This document shows, piece by piece, positions 1-10,440 of a stretch of 64,000 bases of DNA. The DNA is from Ascaphus truei. Taxonomy: Eukaryota > Chordata > Amphibia > Anura > Ascaphidae. The stretch is from the NCBI GenBank assembly GCA_036426205.1, contig CM071586.1:11020905-11084904 (forward strand), read 5' to 3'. The notes below the pieces were generated by a model. That model did not search any database. It saw only the letters and a list, made by a program, of their open reading frames with translations, and was not told where the DNA came from. The stretch's first letter is position 1; the number at the start of each line of letters is the position of its first letter. Position numbers and translations under genes: made by a program.

Positions 1-24
1 TCTCGAATTGAATGAAGCATTGGT

Positions 25-321
25 TTAAGAAGCCGTGACATTCCAGGGGATCTCCAGAATACCTTTTGGGTACCGGGAGTCGGGGTTCGGGAGTCGGGGT
101 TCTGAAGACGGGGTTTCTACTAATGGCGCAATGGGAGGCATCAAGGGAGTGGGTGCGGAGATATTTTGCAACTGCACCACGAGGGATCGAAGATCCTGCT
201 GTAAAGAATCCATGCGGCGGCTGGACTGATCCAGGAATTTCTCTAGTTTGGAAAACATAGTGGCGTGCGATGCCAGGATGTTTCCCACCTCAGAGGCGTC
301 TATGTTTGTGGGGTTGAGCAT
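25..321 (-). pseudogene. Ty3/gypsy (sushi-like) Gag N-terminal fragment
   Basis: This is the N-terminal part of a retrotransposon Gag, the capsid-forming protein of an LTR element. The 98-residue frame starts MLNPTN and has the same layout as the gag at 29962-30831: start codon just after the LTR, a helical stretch of about 50 residues, a Pro/Ser-rich linker and RLPNPD near the point where the conserved capsid domain should start. It breaks off there (ILEIPWNVTAS then stop), so the capsid core, zinc knuckle and all of pol are absent from the window; the element may continue beyond base 1. The family call rests on similarity to the fuller copy in this window. It is a related but clearly different subfamily. 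Confidence 0.6.
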
Positions 322-323
322 AC

Positions 324-600
324 TGTCACGCTAGGCTCACCACAAACAAGACGAGACCCTCGGTACTGAGATGGGAATAGAGATAACGCCACCAACACGC
401 ACGGGGGTCCAGTGTTGCGGGGGAGGCGAGGGGTTAACTGATATGATGTTCCGTACTGTGTTTATGCCCCTGCTTCAGCACCCAATCTCTGTCCCCCCAC
501 AAATGTATATTGTTTCCATTCTCAGTCTTTGCACCCACCTATGCACTAGGATCAGGTTGGGAGGGAAAAGGTTAATGATATTTGTGTGTTTCTAGCCCTT
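324..600 (-). repeat. 5' LTR of the gypsy fragment (outer end not placed)
   Basis: On the minus strand the LTR end (...CGTGACA) lies two bases before the gag ATG, as at 30822 (...CGTTACA then GT then ATG). Bases 324-405 align with the LTR that starts at 30822, sharing a block of the form 'ctcaccacaaac' and a following 'ggt.ctgag'. The distal boundary cannot be seen, so the right coordinate is approximate. Confidence 0.45.
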
Positions 601-1226
601 TGTCCCATTTCCCGCCTTTGCAGTCTCCGTTTTGCATCATCTCCATAGGTCGCCATTGGTGCCCCATGTAACCCTATGGAAATTCCGGCGATTTGGGACC
701 GATATCCCAAAAGACCTGCAGGTGGCGCCTGAGAGAAGGAGCGGCGGTTCCCCATTGAAAGTCAATGGCGCAATGTGTTTCAATGGGGATTCCTAGATGC
801 CGGCCTCCGGAGACGAGCTGGCAGCCAGCCAGCCCGCAAAACTGCAAGAGCGGAAACAATGTCTAAAAAGAGCTTTGATCAACCCCCGGTCAAGTTCACG
901 TGCAATTGGCGTGGGAAACATAGGTTCTAGGGCACCCCGGAATAAAGTTCTTTTTGCCCCTAGATCCTAGGAACCCCCTCACTCGACCCCAACAGGTTCC
1001 GACGGTCGATGAACCCGGGAAAGGGTTGCGCCGGACCGGAGGGTCCTACCATTGACTCCAATGGTAGCGGAGGTCCCATTGAATCGTATGGCGGCGCCGG
1101 CCCATACATTTCCTATGGCGGCGCCGGCCCTATTGATTCCAATGGAGGTAAAAGCCGCGTGTTTAAACGGCTAAGTGAAAAGAGGGTAAAACTGTAAACC
1201 CATAACTCCGGTTCTGTAGGGACTAG
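601..1226. other. Unassigned sequence with short CCATTG-type repeats
   Basis: No coding frame is supported. The stretch contains small palindromic blocks (CCATTGACTCCAATGG-like at about 1050-1066) and a 17-bp direct repeat, TATGGCGGCGCCGGCCC, at 1087-1103 and 1114-1130. It is probably degraded transposon sequence, but I cannot name the family. Confidence 0.4.
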
Positions 1227-1378
1227 ATACAGCAAGGTAGAGATGGATGATGGATTGCACTGCCAGGGAAATCCAACTCCCAATGGAACCGGAAACATAA
1301 AACGGAAGTGCACACTCCAATATAGCAATAGGTCTGGTTTATTGCAGGTAAGGCAACAGCAACAGGACAACACGAACG

Positions 1379-1417
1379 CACCTACACGTTTCGTGCACAG
1401 AGCACTTTATCAAGGTG
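1379..1417 (-). ncRNA. Hammerhead-ribozyme-like motif of a Penelope-like element
   Basis: Read on the minus strand: stem I CACC/GGUG; core UUGAUAA in place of CUGAUGA; stem II GUGC/GCAC with loop UCUGU; GAAA; and a minimal stem III ACGUGU followed by A at the cleavage position. Core bases C3 and G8 are replaced by U and A, which keeps a Watson-Crick pair. Short-stem-III hammerheads are known from Penelope-like elements. A CAATAAA-type sequence lies further downstream on the same strand, as expected of a retroelement tail. Activity is not established. Confidence 0.55.
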
Positions 1418-1468
1418 ATATGGTAGTACAAATGCTGCTTAATATATACTCACCTGAATTGTCCTCCG

Positions 1469-1637
1469 NNNNNNNNNNNNNNNNNNNNNNNNNNNNNNNN
1501 NNNNNNNNNNNNNNNNNNNNNNNNNNNNNNNNNNNNNNNNNNNNNNNNNNNNNNNNNNNNNNNNNNNNNNNNNNNNNNNNNNNNNNNNNNNNNNNNNNNN
1601 NNNNNNNNNNNNNNNNNNNNNNNNNNNNNNNNNNNNN
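1469..1637. other. Assembly gap (169 N)
   Basis: This is a run of N between the two arms of a perfect inverted repeat. Strong foldback is a plausible reason for the failed assembly. Confidence 0.95.
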
Positions 1638-1715
1638 CGTTTTATGTTTCCGGTTCCATTGGGAGTTGGATTTCCCTGGCAGTGCAATCCATCATCCATC
1701 TCTACCTTGCTGTAT

Positions 1716-3426
1716 CTTCATCTGGATGGGCTGCACACCCCTGATGTCTGGAACGTCCGTGCAAGCACACCGGTAAAGGGCCGCAGTGCCCTGTCATATA
1801 TACATATGGACACCTGTGCTTCTTTATTTCCGGATTTGCTTATTTGGTCGGGTGTTTATTGTGTTTAAGTTGTGGTGGTCAAGTGGACTCCACTAGACAC
1901 TTATCCCCTCCTACTGCACATGTATTCATTGGTTCAGGACTTTCCATTGTCATCTTGACTATTAATATATGCTATGGATGGAATTCTCTCTAATTGTTGA
2001 TGCATCACATTTTTTCTATTTTGCCTGTAGGGACTAGAGCCAGAATTTGGCCAGAATGTAGTCATAGCCCCGACTTGATTGCATGGCAAATCCTGACCCT
2101 CTCTGAGCAGCAGAACGGAGTAGGGGTAATTGTTTAATTTTGTGATTCTGCCATTGACTACAATGGCAGAGAAATGAATCTTCAGTAAAGCTGCATTTAA
2201 ACTTATTTTTTGTAACTCCGGTTCGTGGTTCCTATGAGCTGAAACATGGCCATAATACCGAGTACCCTCCGGCATGAGGGTCTGGCAAGTTCTATCCCGC
2301 TCGGCCCAACCGAACGGATTATTTTAATATAACCATGATTGTAGAAATATATTGTATTTGGTGTCTGGCATAAAAGCCCGGGAAAGATACTGCCTCTGCA
2401 ATATGTTAATGGTCAGGGGGGCGACGAGTTGTCTACAATAGGCCCCTAATCAAAGGCACCCCCACCCTGCTTGTGTATGCCAGGGCGGAGAACAATCCAT
2501 GGGTACTTGTGCAAAGTATTGTGTATCACACCTTTAACAAAGGCTTTTATGGACCAGAGATCAGCCTGGTAGACTCAGAGGCGCCTTTGGTTTAGTGTGG
2601 GGACACGCAATGCTAGGGTATAGGGCTCAAACCCTATATAAATGAGTGTCAGCCCTATACCCAGTGTTCTTCGTTGTGACTTCGTTTTGTATCCGGAATG
2701 AATTGCCAATCCTGTACCTGATTGCTTCATTGCCCAAACCCTAAGTAAGTGTTCATATCCTGTGCGTTAATTGTATAATCCTTTGTGTTCTCCTTTTTCA
2801 AGGAAAAACTTTCTTTATTATAACTTAGTCGTATTCAGTTCAACCCAGTGAGATTTTTTGTGTGTATATTATAACCCTGGAGGGTGGATAGTTGATCTCG
2901 CCGGGTTGGGAGTGGAGAGGGTAGAGTCGTCGTAATACTTGCCAAGGTGAGGGTAGGAGGAATCCGGAACGTAGAAGGTACAAGTAGCCAAGGTCGGTGC
3001 TGGAGAGCCAGGTGAAGTTGTTGGAGAAATTAGCCTCTGTTGCCACGGAGCTCGGGTGCGTCGCGCGTGCAGATGCACGATGTGATCCGGAGTCGGTGAC
3101 TCCCGCTGCGGCATTGGAACGTGTGCGCACGCGTGAGGATGCCGTCTGGCAGGGAGAAGAGCCGCGCGCGACACTGCGATCTCAGCAGTGGGCGCAGGAC
3201 CAGTAAGGGAAGCCGTGCGCCTGCGTGCTGTGATGTACCTGGGGGCATGCGGCGCCTGGATCCTGACAGCATGACGGTCCATCTCAAGGGGTTAGAGCTG
3301 CTATTTATTCACCTCATATATAATATCATCACTATTATTATTTTGTCACATGTCTTTGGTGAAGGTTATAGTCACATTATTACATGTGAGGTATCTATGT
3401 GTAAGTAATGTCACTGTACCTTGGTA
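1716..3426. other. Unassigned, probably LTR-like or degraded repeat sequence
   Basis: I see no supported coding region; the frames between 2840 and 3410 overlap on both strands and have no recognisable domain. The only structured element is a TATA-containing inverted repeat near 2616-2662. The following 2680-2870 segment (AT-rich, TTATTATAA) could be part of an old LTR, but no partner LTR, primer site or gag-pol was found. Confidence 0.3.
2616..2662 (+). promoter_or_regulatory. TATA-like box in the loop of a 12-bp perfect inverted repeat
   Basis: GGGTATAGGGCT (2616-2627) is the exact reverse complement of AGCCCTATACCC (2651-2662), and TATATAAAT lies in the loop at 2635-2643. The layout resembles a core promoter in a retroelement LTR. 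There is no independent support for transcription. Confidence 0.3.
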
Positions 3427-3531
3427 CACTATATATTGGGGTAACAACCCTTGTTTATGTTATTGGTTGCACTATATACTGGTGTAACAACCCTTGTGTA
3501 TGTTATTGGTTGCATTATATAGCTGTGTAAG
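3427..3531. repeat. 43-bp tandem repeat, about 2.4 copies
   Basis: Two full units (3427-3469 and 3470-3512) differ at three positions, and a partial third unit follows. Each contains CACTATATA, GTAACAACCCTTGT and TATTGGTTG. Confidence 0.85.
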
Positions 3532-4150
3532 AAATACCCAGGAAGCGCCGGTTACATTTGCTTTCCTGTCACACGATAACCCTGTGAAAGGGTGCCTTCC
3601 CTAATAGCTTTGCCGGGAAACCTGTGTACAGAGCTCGAGCCCAGCACTGAGCAGGTTAATATCAGGACAGGCTCTCAATTAGCTCAGCTGGCTCGTTAGA
3701 CCTTTAATAAGCCTAAAGCTCTCAGTGCTCCGGACACTCTGATCCAGCAAGCTGAGAGACACTGCCCAGCCCCGCCGGAGCGAGATATCGCCCTGCCCAA
3801 TGGAGAGACTGACCTCTTACATGTGGACTTCCCACCTCTTTATCCCAGCAAGGAGGAAGCCAGGGCCCCAAAGGTAAAACTGACCTGACACTGAATGTGT
3901 GTTATTGTTGGTAAGGGGCTGAGCCTCCAACCCACAGATAGGGAATAAGTTCTTGTGTTAGTCAGCGCTAGGTATGTTTCTTTTGGTGAAACATAAGTTG
4001 CATTTTATGCTGGTAACACTTCGGCTAACAAAAAGCCGATATTATTTTCCCCTAACATACATTTCCTGTTTTACCCTCTGCATGAATCTCCTCCATATGG
4101 TGTGAGAAGTGGGGCGCGAGGTGGCCCTTGAATTTTAGCAGCATTTAGGA
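3532..4150. other. No recognised feature
   Basis: This is moderately GC-balanced sequence with no long frame on either strand. A tRNA A-box-like string near 3680 was considered and rejected. I see nothing else that can be supported. Confidence 0.3.
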
Positions 4151-4560
4151 TAGATTGTAGGGGAGACAGGTGAGGCAGGAAGGCCGGACAGCAGGAGGTT
4201 ACAGGACACGGGAGAGAATACAATATATACAGAGCACAGTTACAGATTGTAGGGGAAACAGGTGAGAGGCAGGAGAGCAGGAGGTTACAAGAGATAATAC
4301 AATATATTCAGAGCACAGTTACAGATTCTGCGGGAGACAGGCGAGAGGCAGGAAGGCCGGACAGCAGGTTACAGGACACGGGAGAGAATACAATATATAC
4401 AGAGCCCAGTTACAGATTGTAGGGGAGACAGGTGAGAGGCAGGAAGGCAGGAGAGCACAGGGGATAATACAATATATTCAGAGCACAGTTACAGATTGTA
4501 GGTGAGAAGCAGGAAGGCCGGACAGCAGGAGGTTACGGGAGAGAATACAATATATGAGAG
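4151..4560. repeat. Tandem repeat of about 80-92 bp, roughly five copies
   Basis: Each unit runs ACAGATTGTAGGGGAGACAG, then GTGAGAGGCAGGAAGGC, GGACAGCAGGAGGTTACAGG, and finally AGAATACAATATATACAGAGC. Units start near 4151, 4243, 4322, 4412 and 4491 and vary through small deletions. No coding capacity is seen. Confidence 0.8.
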
Positions 4561-5294
4561 AATGAGGGCCTGAGTTAGAGCGTTAGCACTGGTGGGTTTG
4601 GGTTCGGAGGTTCACATCTGGTGACAGCCTCTGAAACATCAAATTTGACCGGCTTCCAAATTTTTGGTCGCTCCATCGCGCTTACTATAAGCGCTTGTGA
4701 CGGCGACAATGCATTTGTTTTGGAGCAACGCCGCGCTGACGGCACTATAAACGTAGCCTAAGTATGATCAGATGCAGCGGTGGATTTGAAGATCCGACAC
4801 CGCTAGGCACTTCCATGTGGCGGCCGCCTCCCTACTGCCGCCCTCTTTGCGAATCGCAGCATCATATGACGCCGTGGATGTGACACGGCGTTGAGTTGCC
4901 ATAGTAACGCGATGTGAAACCTCTGATATATTACATATCTTGTCCTTTATGAAGTGAGATATAGAGATCTCTATCCATAACATCTATGTGAAACGTTACA
5001 CAACCTGACACATGTAACCTGCATCGAAGGCTTTTCCATCATATGTAAATGATTGGCTGCGTTCAAACAATATACCGCCCCTAACCGTCCTGTTATCTCA
5101 TGTATGCAGCGCTCACCTAACTAACCGCCTGACACATATATAGGTGATATAAGCCATATTACTAAGCAGCGCTGCTCCATAAAACATTCTGGCCCAATCA
5201 GATGAATCAGTGCAAAAAGTGTGTGTAATCGGGCGCTCCTTAATTAATTAAACCAAGTGCTAGTGCATCAATCTTATGTATAAAATATAATATA
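4561..5294. other. No recognised feature
   Basis: A 71-residue frame on the minus strand (4768-4983) has no recognisable motif. I see no RNA gene or terminal repeat. The AT-rich end (5270-5294) is the target site of the adjoining Helitron-like element. Confidence 0.3.
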
Positions 5295-5564
5295 CTAGCT
5301 GAGAGACCCGGCGTTGCCCGGGACCAAAACCTCCTGCTCCCTCCTCTCTCCACGTCCCTCTCCACCCCCCCCCCCCTGCGCAGCGCCAGCCACCCCCCTC
5401 CCCCGCGCAGCTCCGGGCGTGTGTGTCCCCCCTGCGCAGCTTCGGGCGTGTGTCCCCCCCTACACAGCTCCGGCCGTGGCCCACCCTGCGCCGCTCCGGT
5501 CACAGTTCCCCCCCCCCCCCACCGAGCAGCTCTGTTCCCCCCCCTGCGCAGCACACAGTGAGAC

Positions 5565-5760
5565 ACACGCACACACACAGCGAGACATGCACACACACAG
5601 TGAGACACACACGCACACACAGTGAGACACACGCACACACACAGTGAGACACACGCGCACACACACAGTGAGACACACGCGCACACACAGTGAGATGCAC
5701 ACAAACACACAGTGACAGACAGACACACACAGTGACAGACACACACACAGTGACACTGTG
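5565..5760. repeat. CA-rich minisatellite (CAGTGAGACACACG type)
   Basis: The motif CACACACAGTGAGACACACGCG repeats about ten times with length changes. It produces long spurious cysteine-rich frames on the minus strand. It lies inside the Helitron-like element. Confidence 0.85.
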
Positions 5761-5947
5761 AGACACATGTCCTCAGGCACCAAAAACAACTGCAGTGAGG
5801 ATGCTGCAGCCTCGCCCCCCACCGGGGGACACAAGTCCCCTCCGTCTATTTTCCGAGCTCCCACCGGTCCAGAAGGCGCCTCTCTCCAATCCGGGCGCTC
5901 CGCCCAATCGGTCCCGGGCGTGGGGGGCGGTGCAAGCCGCCGTGCGA

Positions 5948-6135
5948 CCCGGAGCGTGCGCGAGCCGGCGTCGGGAGGACGGTGAGCCGGCCGAGGAGCG
6001 GGAGCAGCCGCGATCCCGGGCGTGGGGGGCAGAGCATGCAGCGCAGTCCGCAGGGCGCATGGCGCCCCGGAGCATGTGCGAGCCGGCGTCGGGAGGACAG
6101 TGAGCTGCCCAAGGAGCGGGAGCAGCCGCGCGTGC
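5948..6135. repeat. GC-rich direct duplication of about 70 bp
   Basis: The block containing CGAGCCGGCGTCGGGAGGAC and AGGAGCGGGAGCAGCCGCG occurs at about 5948-6022 and again at about 6066-6132, with scattered substitutions. It is internal to the Helitron-like element. Confidence 0.7.
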
Positions 6136-6749
6136 GTGCACCACCAGGCCGCTGGACGGCTCGGAACACGCAGGTGACAGGGGGGCACCGGGGAAAGGGA
6201 GGGGGGACAGACACAGGGGGCAATGGGGGGGGGAGTGACACCCAGGGGCAGGGAGGGCAATACCCGGTGGGGGTGATACCCGGGGGCAGGGGGACTCAGC
6301 GGGAGACAGAACAGGAGGGAGAGGGAGAAGAAGAGAGTGGCCGGGCGGCAGTGCGAGGAGGAGGAGGGCCGTCGAGGCCACAGAAGCAAGCCAATTAGAG
6401 GGGGGTGGCCACGTAGCAATCTGATTGGCCAGAGGCTGAGTGACAGACCAATCAGATTGCCCCTAGACACAGGGACATGCAACGGTTTCAAAAATATAGA
6501 TATAGATAATATATAAATAAACTCAAAATATTAGTGACCAGTATTTATATAGTGAACCCAGTGAACAATTAATTAGTGATAATATAAATAATTTCCACCA
6601 CCGAATGTGAAATAAAGAAGTAATTGTAAAGCAGCTAAGACAAAACCCTTCAATAGACTGTTCTGGAGTCTATATCTTGATTGTATTCTTCCACAGCAAG
6701 GGGACCGCCGGATGGGCTAGATGAATAGGGCAGTGGATATTCACAGTTG

Positions 6750-6781
6750 AGTGCAAATAGCCGCACGGCTATTCGCACTCA
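6750..6781. repeat. 15-bp hairpin palindrome
   Basis: GAGTGCAAATAGCCG and CGGCTATTCGCACTC form a near-perfect stem (one mismatch) with a two-base loop. The right arm, GGCTATTCGCACTCAGTAG, recurs at about 6964-6982 as a direct repeat flanking the tRNA-like sequence. Confidence 0.7.
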
Positions 6782-6812
6782 GTAGGAAATAAAATAGAAA
6801 AAAAATAAACAT

Positions 6813-6893
6813 CCAAGCCAGAAATCGAACCCTGGTCCACTCTGTTAATGGGCTGTAGCATTACCAATGCGCTATAAGACTTTCTGATGCCTT
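6813..6893 (-). pseudogene. tRNA-related sequence (decayed tRNA or SINE head)
   Basis: Read on the minus strand there is a D-arm-like TAGCGCATTGGTAATGCTA and, about 30 bases on, a B-box-like GGTTCGATTTC with a partly paired T-stem. The anticodon stem and acceptor stem do not close properly, so this is not a working tRNA. The direct repeats on both sides suggest a short interspersed element. Confidence 0.4.
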
Positions 6894-7019
6894 TCTAGTG
6901 AATAAAGTTATAAAAGGTAGACAGAGCACTCCCCTATAGACATTACAGTATTCATAGCAGCTCGGCTATTCGCACTCAGTAGACAGAACACTCCCCTATT
7001 GACATTAATGGTGACAGGC

Positions 7020-7336
7020 AAGTTTAAATATACGCGCTGAGGGGAGCGGAGGAGCGGTCACGGGACAGCAAACATCCAATGGGGATGAGGGACTAGCCCC
7101 ACCTCCGCCACGCCTTCACCCCGCCCCCAAAGCGCGCTCACTGCCTCACCTGTGAGGCCACAAAAAAGCACCAGCTTCTGCAGGTGAGGCAGAGCAGGAG
7201 CGCGGCCCGAGGCACCATGCCCGAGTCATTAGGCCTCGAGCATGGTAATCGCTTAGGCGCTGACCCGTGCTGAGGCGCGCTGCTGCTCGGCACTGAGCCC
7301 CTGCAGCCGCAATGAGAGCGGCTTTAGCAGGGGCTT
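7020..7336 (-). repeat. GC-rich repeat related to 11690-12450
   Basis: Bases 7262-7336, reverse-complemented, align with 12383-12450 (shared CTAAAGCCGCTCTCATTGCG and GGGCTCAGTGCCGAGC). The Penelope-like element between them therefore sits within, or beside, copies of the same GC-rich repeat. There is no coding sequence. Confidence 0.55.
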
Positions 7337-7444
7337 GGGGAATCCCCCAGCAGCAACGGGAAGAGTAGCGGAGCACAGCCGAAAGCAAACAGGGTGTAGA
7401 CGTGGGTGGTGACTAAAAAAAGTTTATTGAAACAGACATGTGTA

Positions 7445-7505
7445 GCTGATGGATCCTCTGACGCGTTTCAGCCCTCAGGCCTTTGTCAAAGAGTGATCCA
7501 TCAGC
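7445..7505 (-). ncRNA. Hammerhead-like motif, left PLE arm
   Basis: This is the reverse-complement twin of 11089-11149 with the same core: UUGACAA, stem II around UGAG, then GAAACGCGUC. Stem I pairs over 15 bp with a single bulged A (GCTGATGGATC and CTCT on the 5' side). Core C3 is U and G8 is A, keeping the pair; position 7 is C. Activity is unknown. Confidence 0.55.
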
Positions 7506-7524
7506 ATGGGGGATACATAGATAG

Positions 7525-8716
7525 TAAAAACAAAAAACAAAACTGTGCGCTACTACCTAACTACCTATAAAGTTTAAATGTATAAATATATACAGTGCAG
7601 TGACTATACCGTCAATTTAGTGATAAAAAAATTTTTATAAAAAATTAAACCTCAACTCCCACAGTGAGATAATTATACATTAAATAATAAGTGCCACATA
7701 ACCGTGTTGGGGATAATGGAGTCTGCAGCTGTAAACGCAGGGGTGGCTCAGCACCCCACACACACTAAGAGAATGGAAACAAAAGAAAACAGCGCACAAC
7801 GCCAAATAGTGAAGCAAATTCAACAATATATTATAGAATTAAAAAGGGGGTAATATATCTGCGTACATGAAAAAAGTTGGTAAAAGGCATGTAGTGTGTA
7901 TCACACTGTTTACCACTCGGCAGCTGTTAACTGTAGAATCGGGGGCTTGCTTCCCTCTGCTGCTGCAGCTCAGTTGATTCTGGGGCAGGACGTCAGTCTT
8001 TTCACTCCCAAGGGGATTTCCCTTCATGCAGCCAGGTTCAGCAGCTGGTACTGGGGCTCGGTGAAATCGCTCCTGCTTCCTGTCCGATATGAGCTTGCTC
8101 CTGTACCTCGGCAGCTGTTATCCCTCGGCACAGAGGTTAAAAACGCAGCTTGCTGGGGTGCCCTCAGCGTGCCACGATGCCGCTCCTCGCGGAACGCTGT
8201 GTAATGACGTCACTGTCTACACAGCAGTGGTGGATTCAATAGGAAGTTTGAACAGTCTTACAAAAGTCTCTCACAAGTGTCCAAACAGCACACAGGATGA
8301 AATAAACACAGGACGAGCCAATCCTAGACCAAGGCCAATGTAAGCGATAAGCTAGATGTTTACATCCAACTAGTTTCGTAAATTAACCTACTTCTCCCTG
8401 AAGCAGAGCGATTTTCATCACGAGCCCCAGTACCAGCTGCTGAACCTGGCTGCATGAAGGGAAATCCCCTTGGGAGTGAAAAGACTGACGTCCTGCCCCA
8501 GAATCAACTGAGCTGCAGCAGCAGAGAGCAAGCAGCACCCGATTCTACAGTTAAACACTGCCGAGTGGTAAACAGTGTGATATACCACTACATGCCTTTT
8601 ACCAACTTTTTTTCATGTACGCAAGATATATTATACCCCCTTTTTAATTCTATAATATTTGGAATTTTCTTCACTATTTGACGTTGTGCGCTGGTTCTTT
8701 TGTTTCCATTCTCTTA
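7525..8716. mobile_element. Inserted inverted-repeat retroelement with 15-bp target-site duplication
   Basis: GGGATACATAGATAG occurs at 7510-7524 and 8717-8731, exactly bracketing this segment; removing it restores the PLE arm. Inside, about 7769-8077 is the reverse complement of about 8420-8716 (shared CTTTTACCAACTTTTTTCATG and CAGCAGCTGGTACTGGGGCTC). A weak hammerhead-like motif at 8367-8408 makes a second, non-autonomous PLE-type element the best guess. No RT or endonuclease frame is present. Confidence 0.6.
8367..8408 (-). ncRNA. Degenerate hammerhead-like motif
   Basis: On the minus strand, stem II GUA/UAC is followed by GAAACUAGUU, with ACUAGU as a palindromic short stem III. The 5' core reads AGGGAGA instead of CUGAUGA and stem I is poor. 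It is probably a decayed copy. Confidence 0.3.
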
Positions 8717-9033
8717 GGGATACATAGATAGGCAGACTTACACAGAACACCTGCACCAGATAAAAATCAGGTGAGGTGGGTAACTCTCCTAATAGCCATG
8801 TAGGTGGACTTAAAGCAGTTTAAAAACATGCCAGCAGTACATCATATGTCTAATGGTTGATGAGTATGACATGACACCAAATGTAAGCATTTATACAAAT
8901 ATCATTAAGAATGGTAACATTTATCAACTACTTTTTGAAACATCATTAAACCGATGGGGGATGCCTGGCAAAACAATGAAATACAAGATAAAAACCATAC
9001 AGCAGTCTGATATATGATTGATAATATTCAATA

Positions 9034-10400
9034 TTAATAAATTAGACATCCTCTGTCAAAATAGTAAGTGGACATGGACAAAAAGATTACAAGTTGTATG
9101 CAGTACTTAGTTGGTGATTGATATCGAACAATGATAAGGGAGGGGGAAGGGGGGGAGGAAGAGAAGGGAAAGTGACGGTCACATAGGTAAACAGTAATGA
9201 TACTAATCAGTGCAAGAATGTTGCAGTGCCCAGTCAAACATTGAGACTGTGGTGGCTGTAGAGTATCTAACAGGAAGATCCATTGCATCTCCTATTTATT
9301 TAACCTGTTAAGTCGGTCTCCCCCCTCTGATATAATGTGGGGATATGTGCAATGCCAAAGAATCTGAAGTTCTTTAGACCCCCAACCACCGGACATGATG
9401 TAAAGTGTTTGGAAACAGGGTGTGTAAAAGATCTTTTTTGAGTATCAATCTTACATGTTCTGTTTCTAATATGTACCGGGCGAATTTTCCTACCACATAT
9501 TTGCATTGCAGCCCGCATAGTATACATACACCCACTACTCGTGTGACAATTAATGAATGTTGAGATTCTAAATTTGGTCACTGTGGACACTGTGGCTATC
9601 TTTTAGTGGATACTGCATATTGGCAGCACTGCAAAAACCACATTGAAGAACCCTTTGGGTATATTCTTAACCTTTGGTGGAGATGGCGACTGAAACGACT
9701 TTTGGAGAGGGAAGTGGCCAGAGTATTTGCTCTTCTAAATGCAAATCTGGGTCTCTGTACATATGGTTCCGATCTGGATCGAGTTTCATCACACATTCCA
9801 ATGTTTAATAGAATGTGTGTTGGATCTGTGGGGCTGTCGTTCTGAATTTGGTTTATACTAAAGGATTGTCTTCAAACTTGTTTTTTAATCAACAATTTAT
9901 TTTTTCCTTTTTAGCAACAATCCTATCCGAACAGTCAGCATGGATAAGGCTTGTTCTATATCTTTGCTAGAGTATCCTCTCTAGTCAGCGAATTTCAGGC
10001 TTAAGTCCTTTGATGTTGGGAAAATTGTCCTGATCTGAGGCATGTCTTTTATATCGTAAAATTGCCCTTTTGGAATCCCGCGGATCATGGATCTGGGATG
10101 ACAAACTTTTGGGCATTAAATATGAATTTTCTTGAGTGGGGTTTAGTAAAGATATCTGTTGATATCGCGACTCTGGGTACCATGAGGTGTCACATCTAAA
10201 TATTGATATTGTGTGGATCAGTGTTGAATGTAAAATTGAGATTAAATCATTAGTGTTCAAGTGTCAATAAAGGTGTGTTGTGTGTAAGGTCCCCGTCCCA
10301 ATAAAGATCAACCATCTATGTACCGTTTATAGAAAATTATATTTGAACGAAAGATGTTAGTTTCATCACAAAAATGTTGACTGGGAACTGCAACATTTCT
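9034..10400 (-). pseudogene. Penelope-like RT C-terminus plus GIY-YIG endonuclease, decayed
   Basis: Read on the minus strand from high to low coordinate. Near 10305-10340 there is FYKRYID followed by G, matching the RT catalytic segment (normally RYIDD). At about 10120-10250 a frame resembles the thumb-side region (STDIFTK), normally followed by a linker. At 9596-9796 lies a linker segment, and at 9300-9590 FINCHTSS, then GRKIRPVHIR and THPVSKHF, typical of the PLE GIY-YIG domain. At about 9230-9288, MQWIFLLDTLQP matches the domain's C-terminal end. The pieces lie in different frames with several stops. The endonuclease nicks the target DNA and the RT copies the RNA in intact relatives; this copy can do neither. 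Confidence 0.6.
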
Positions 10401-10440
10401 GATGATTAGTATCAATCCTGTTTCTATGTCCCGACACTTT

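Larger units (their letters stand above)
1227..1715. repeat. Perfect 78-bp inverted repeat enclosing an assembly gap
   Basis: Bases 1227-1304 are the exact reverse complement of 1638-1715. Between the arms lie a hammerhead-like motif (1379-1417, minus strand), 51 further bases and 169 N. The arrangement matches a Penelope-like element with inverted terminal repeats, with the central part and the second inner arm hidden in the gap. A foldback read artefact would look the same. Confidence 0.7.
5295..6500 (-). mobile_element. Helitron-like element, both ends placed (about 1.2 kb, non-autonomous)
   Basis: On the minus strand the element begins TCTATATTTTTGAAACC (from 6500) and ends with a CCGGGCAACGCCGGG hairpin, a short spacer and CTAG (5295-5298). 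The flanks are A before TC and T after CTAG. A 5' TC, a 3' subterminal hairpin, a CTRR end and insertion between A and T are the defining signs of Helitrons; no Rep/helicase frame is present, so it would need an enzyme in trans. The interior holds a CACA-type minisatellite and a GC-rich direct duplication. Similar 3' ends occur at 35641, 53282, about 59519 and 63107. Confidence 0.65.

Noticed and set aside
3670..3745. Possible tRNA gene (TTAGCTCAGCTGG resembles an A box).
   Set aside because: No B box (GGTTCRA) at the proper distance and no acceptor-stem pairing.
5460..6491. 343-codon frame on the minus strand.
   Set aside because: It runs through CA minisatellite and GC-rich duplicated Helitron sequence; the composition is low-complexity and no domain is visible.
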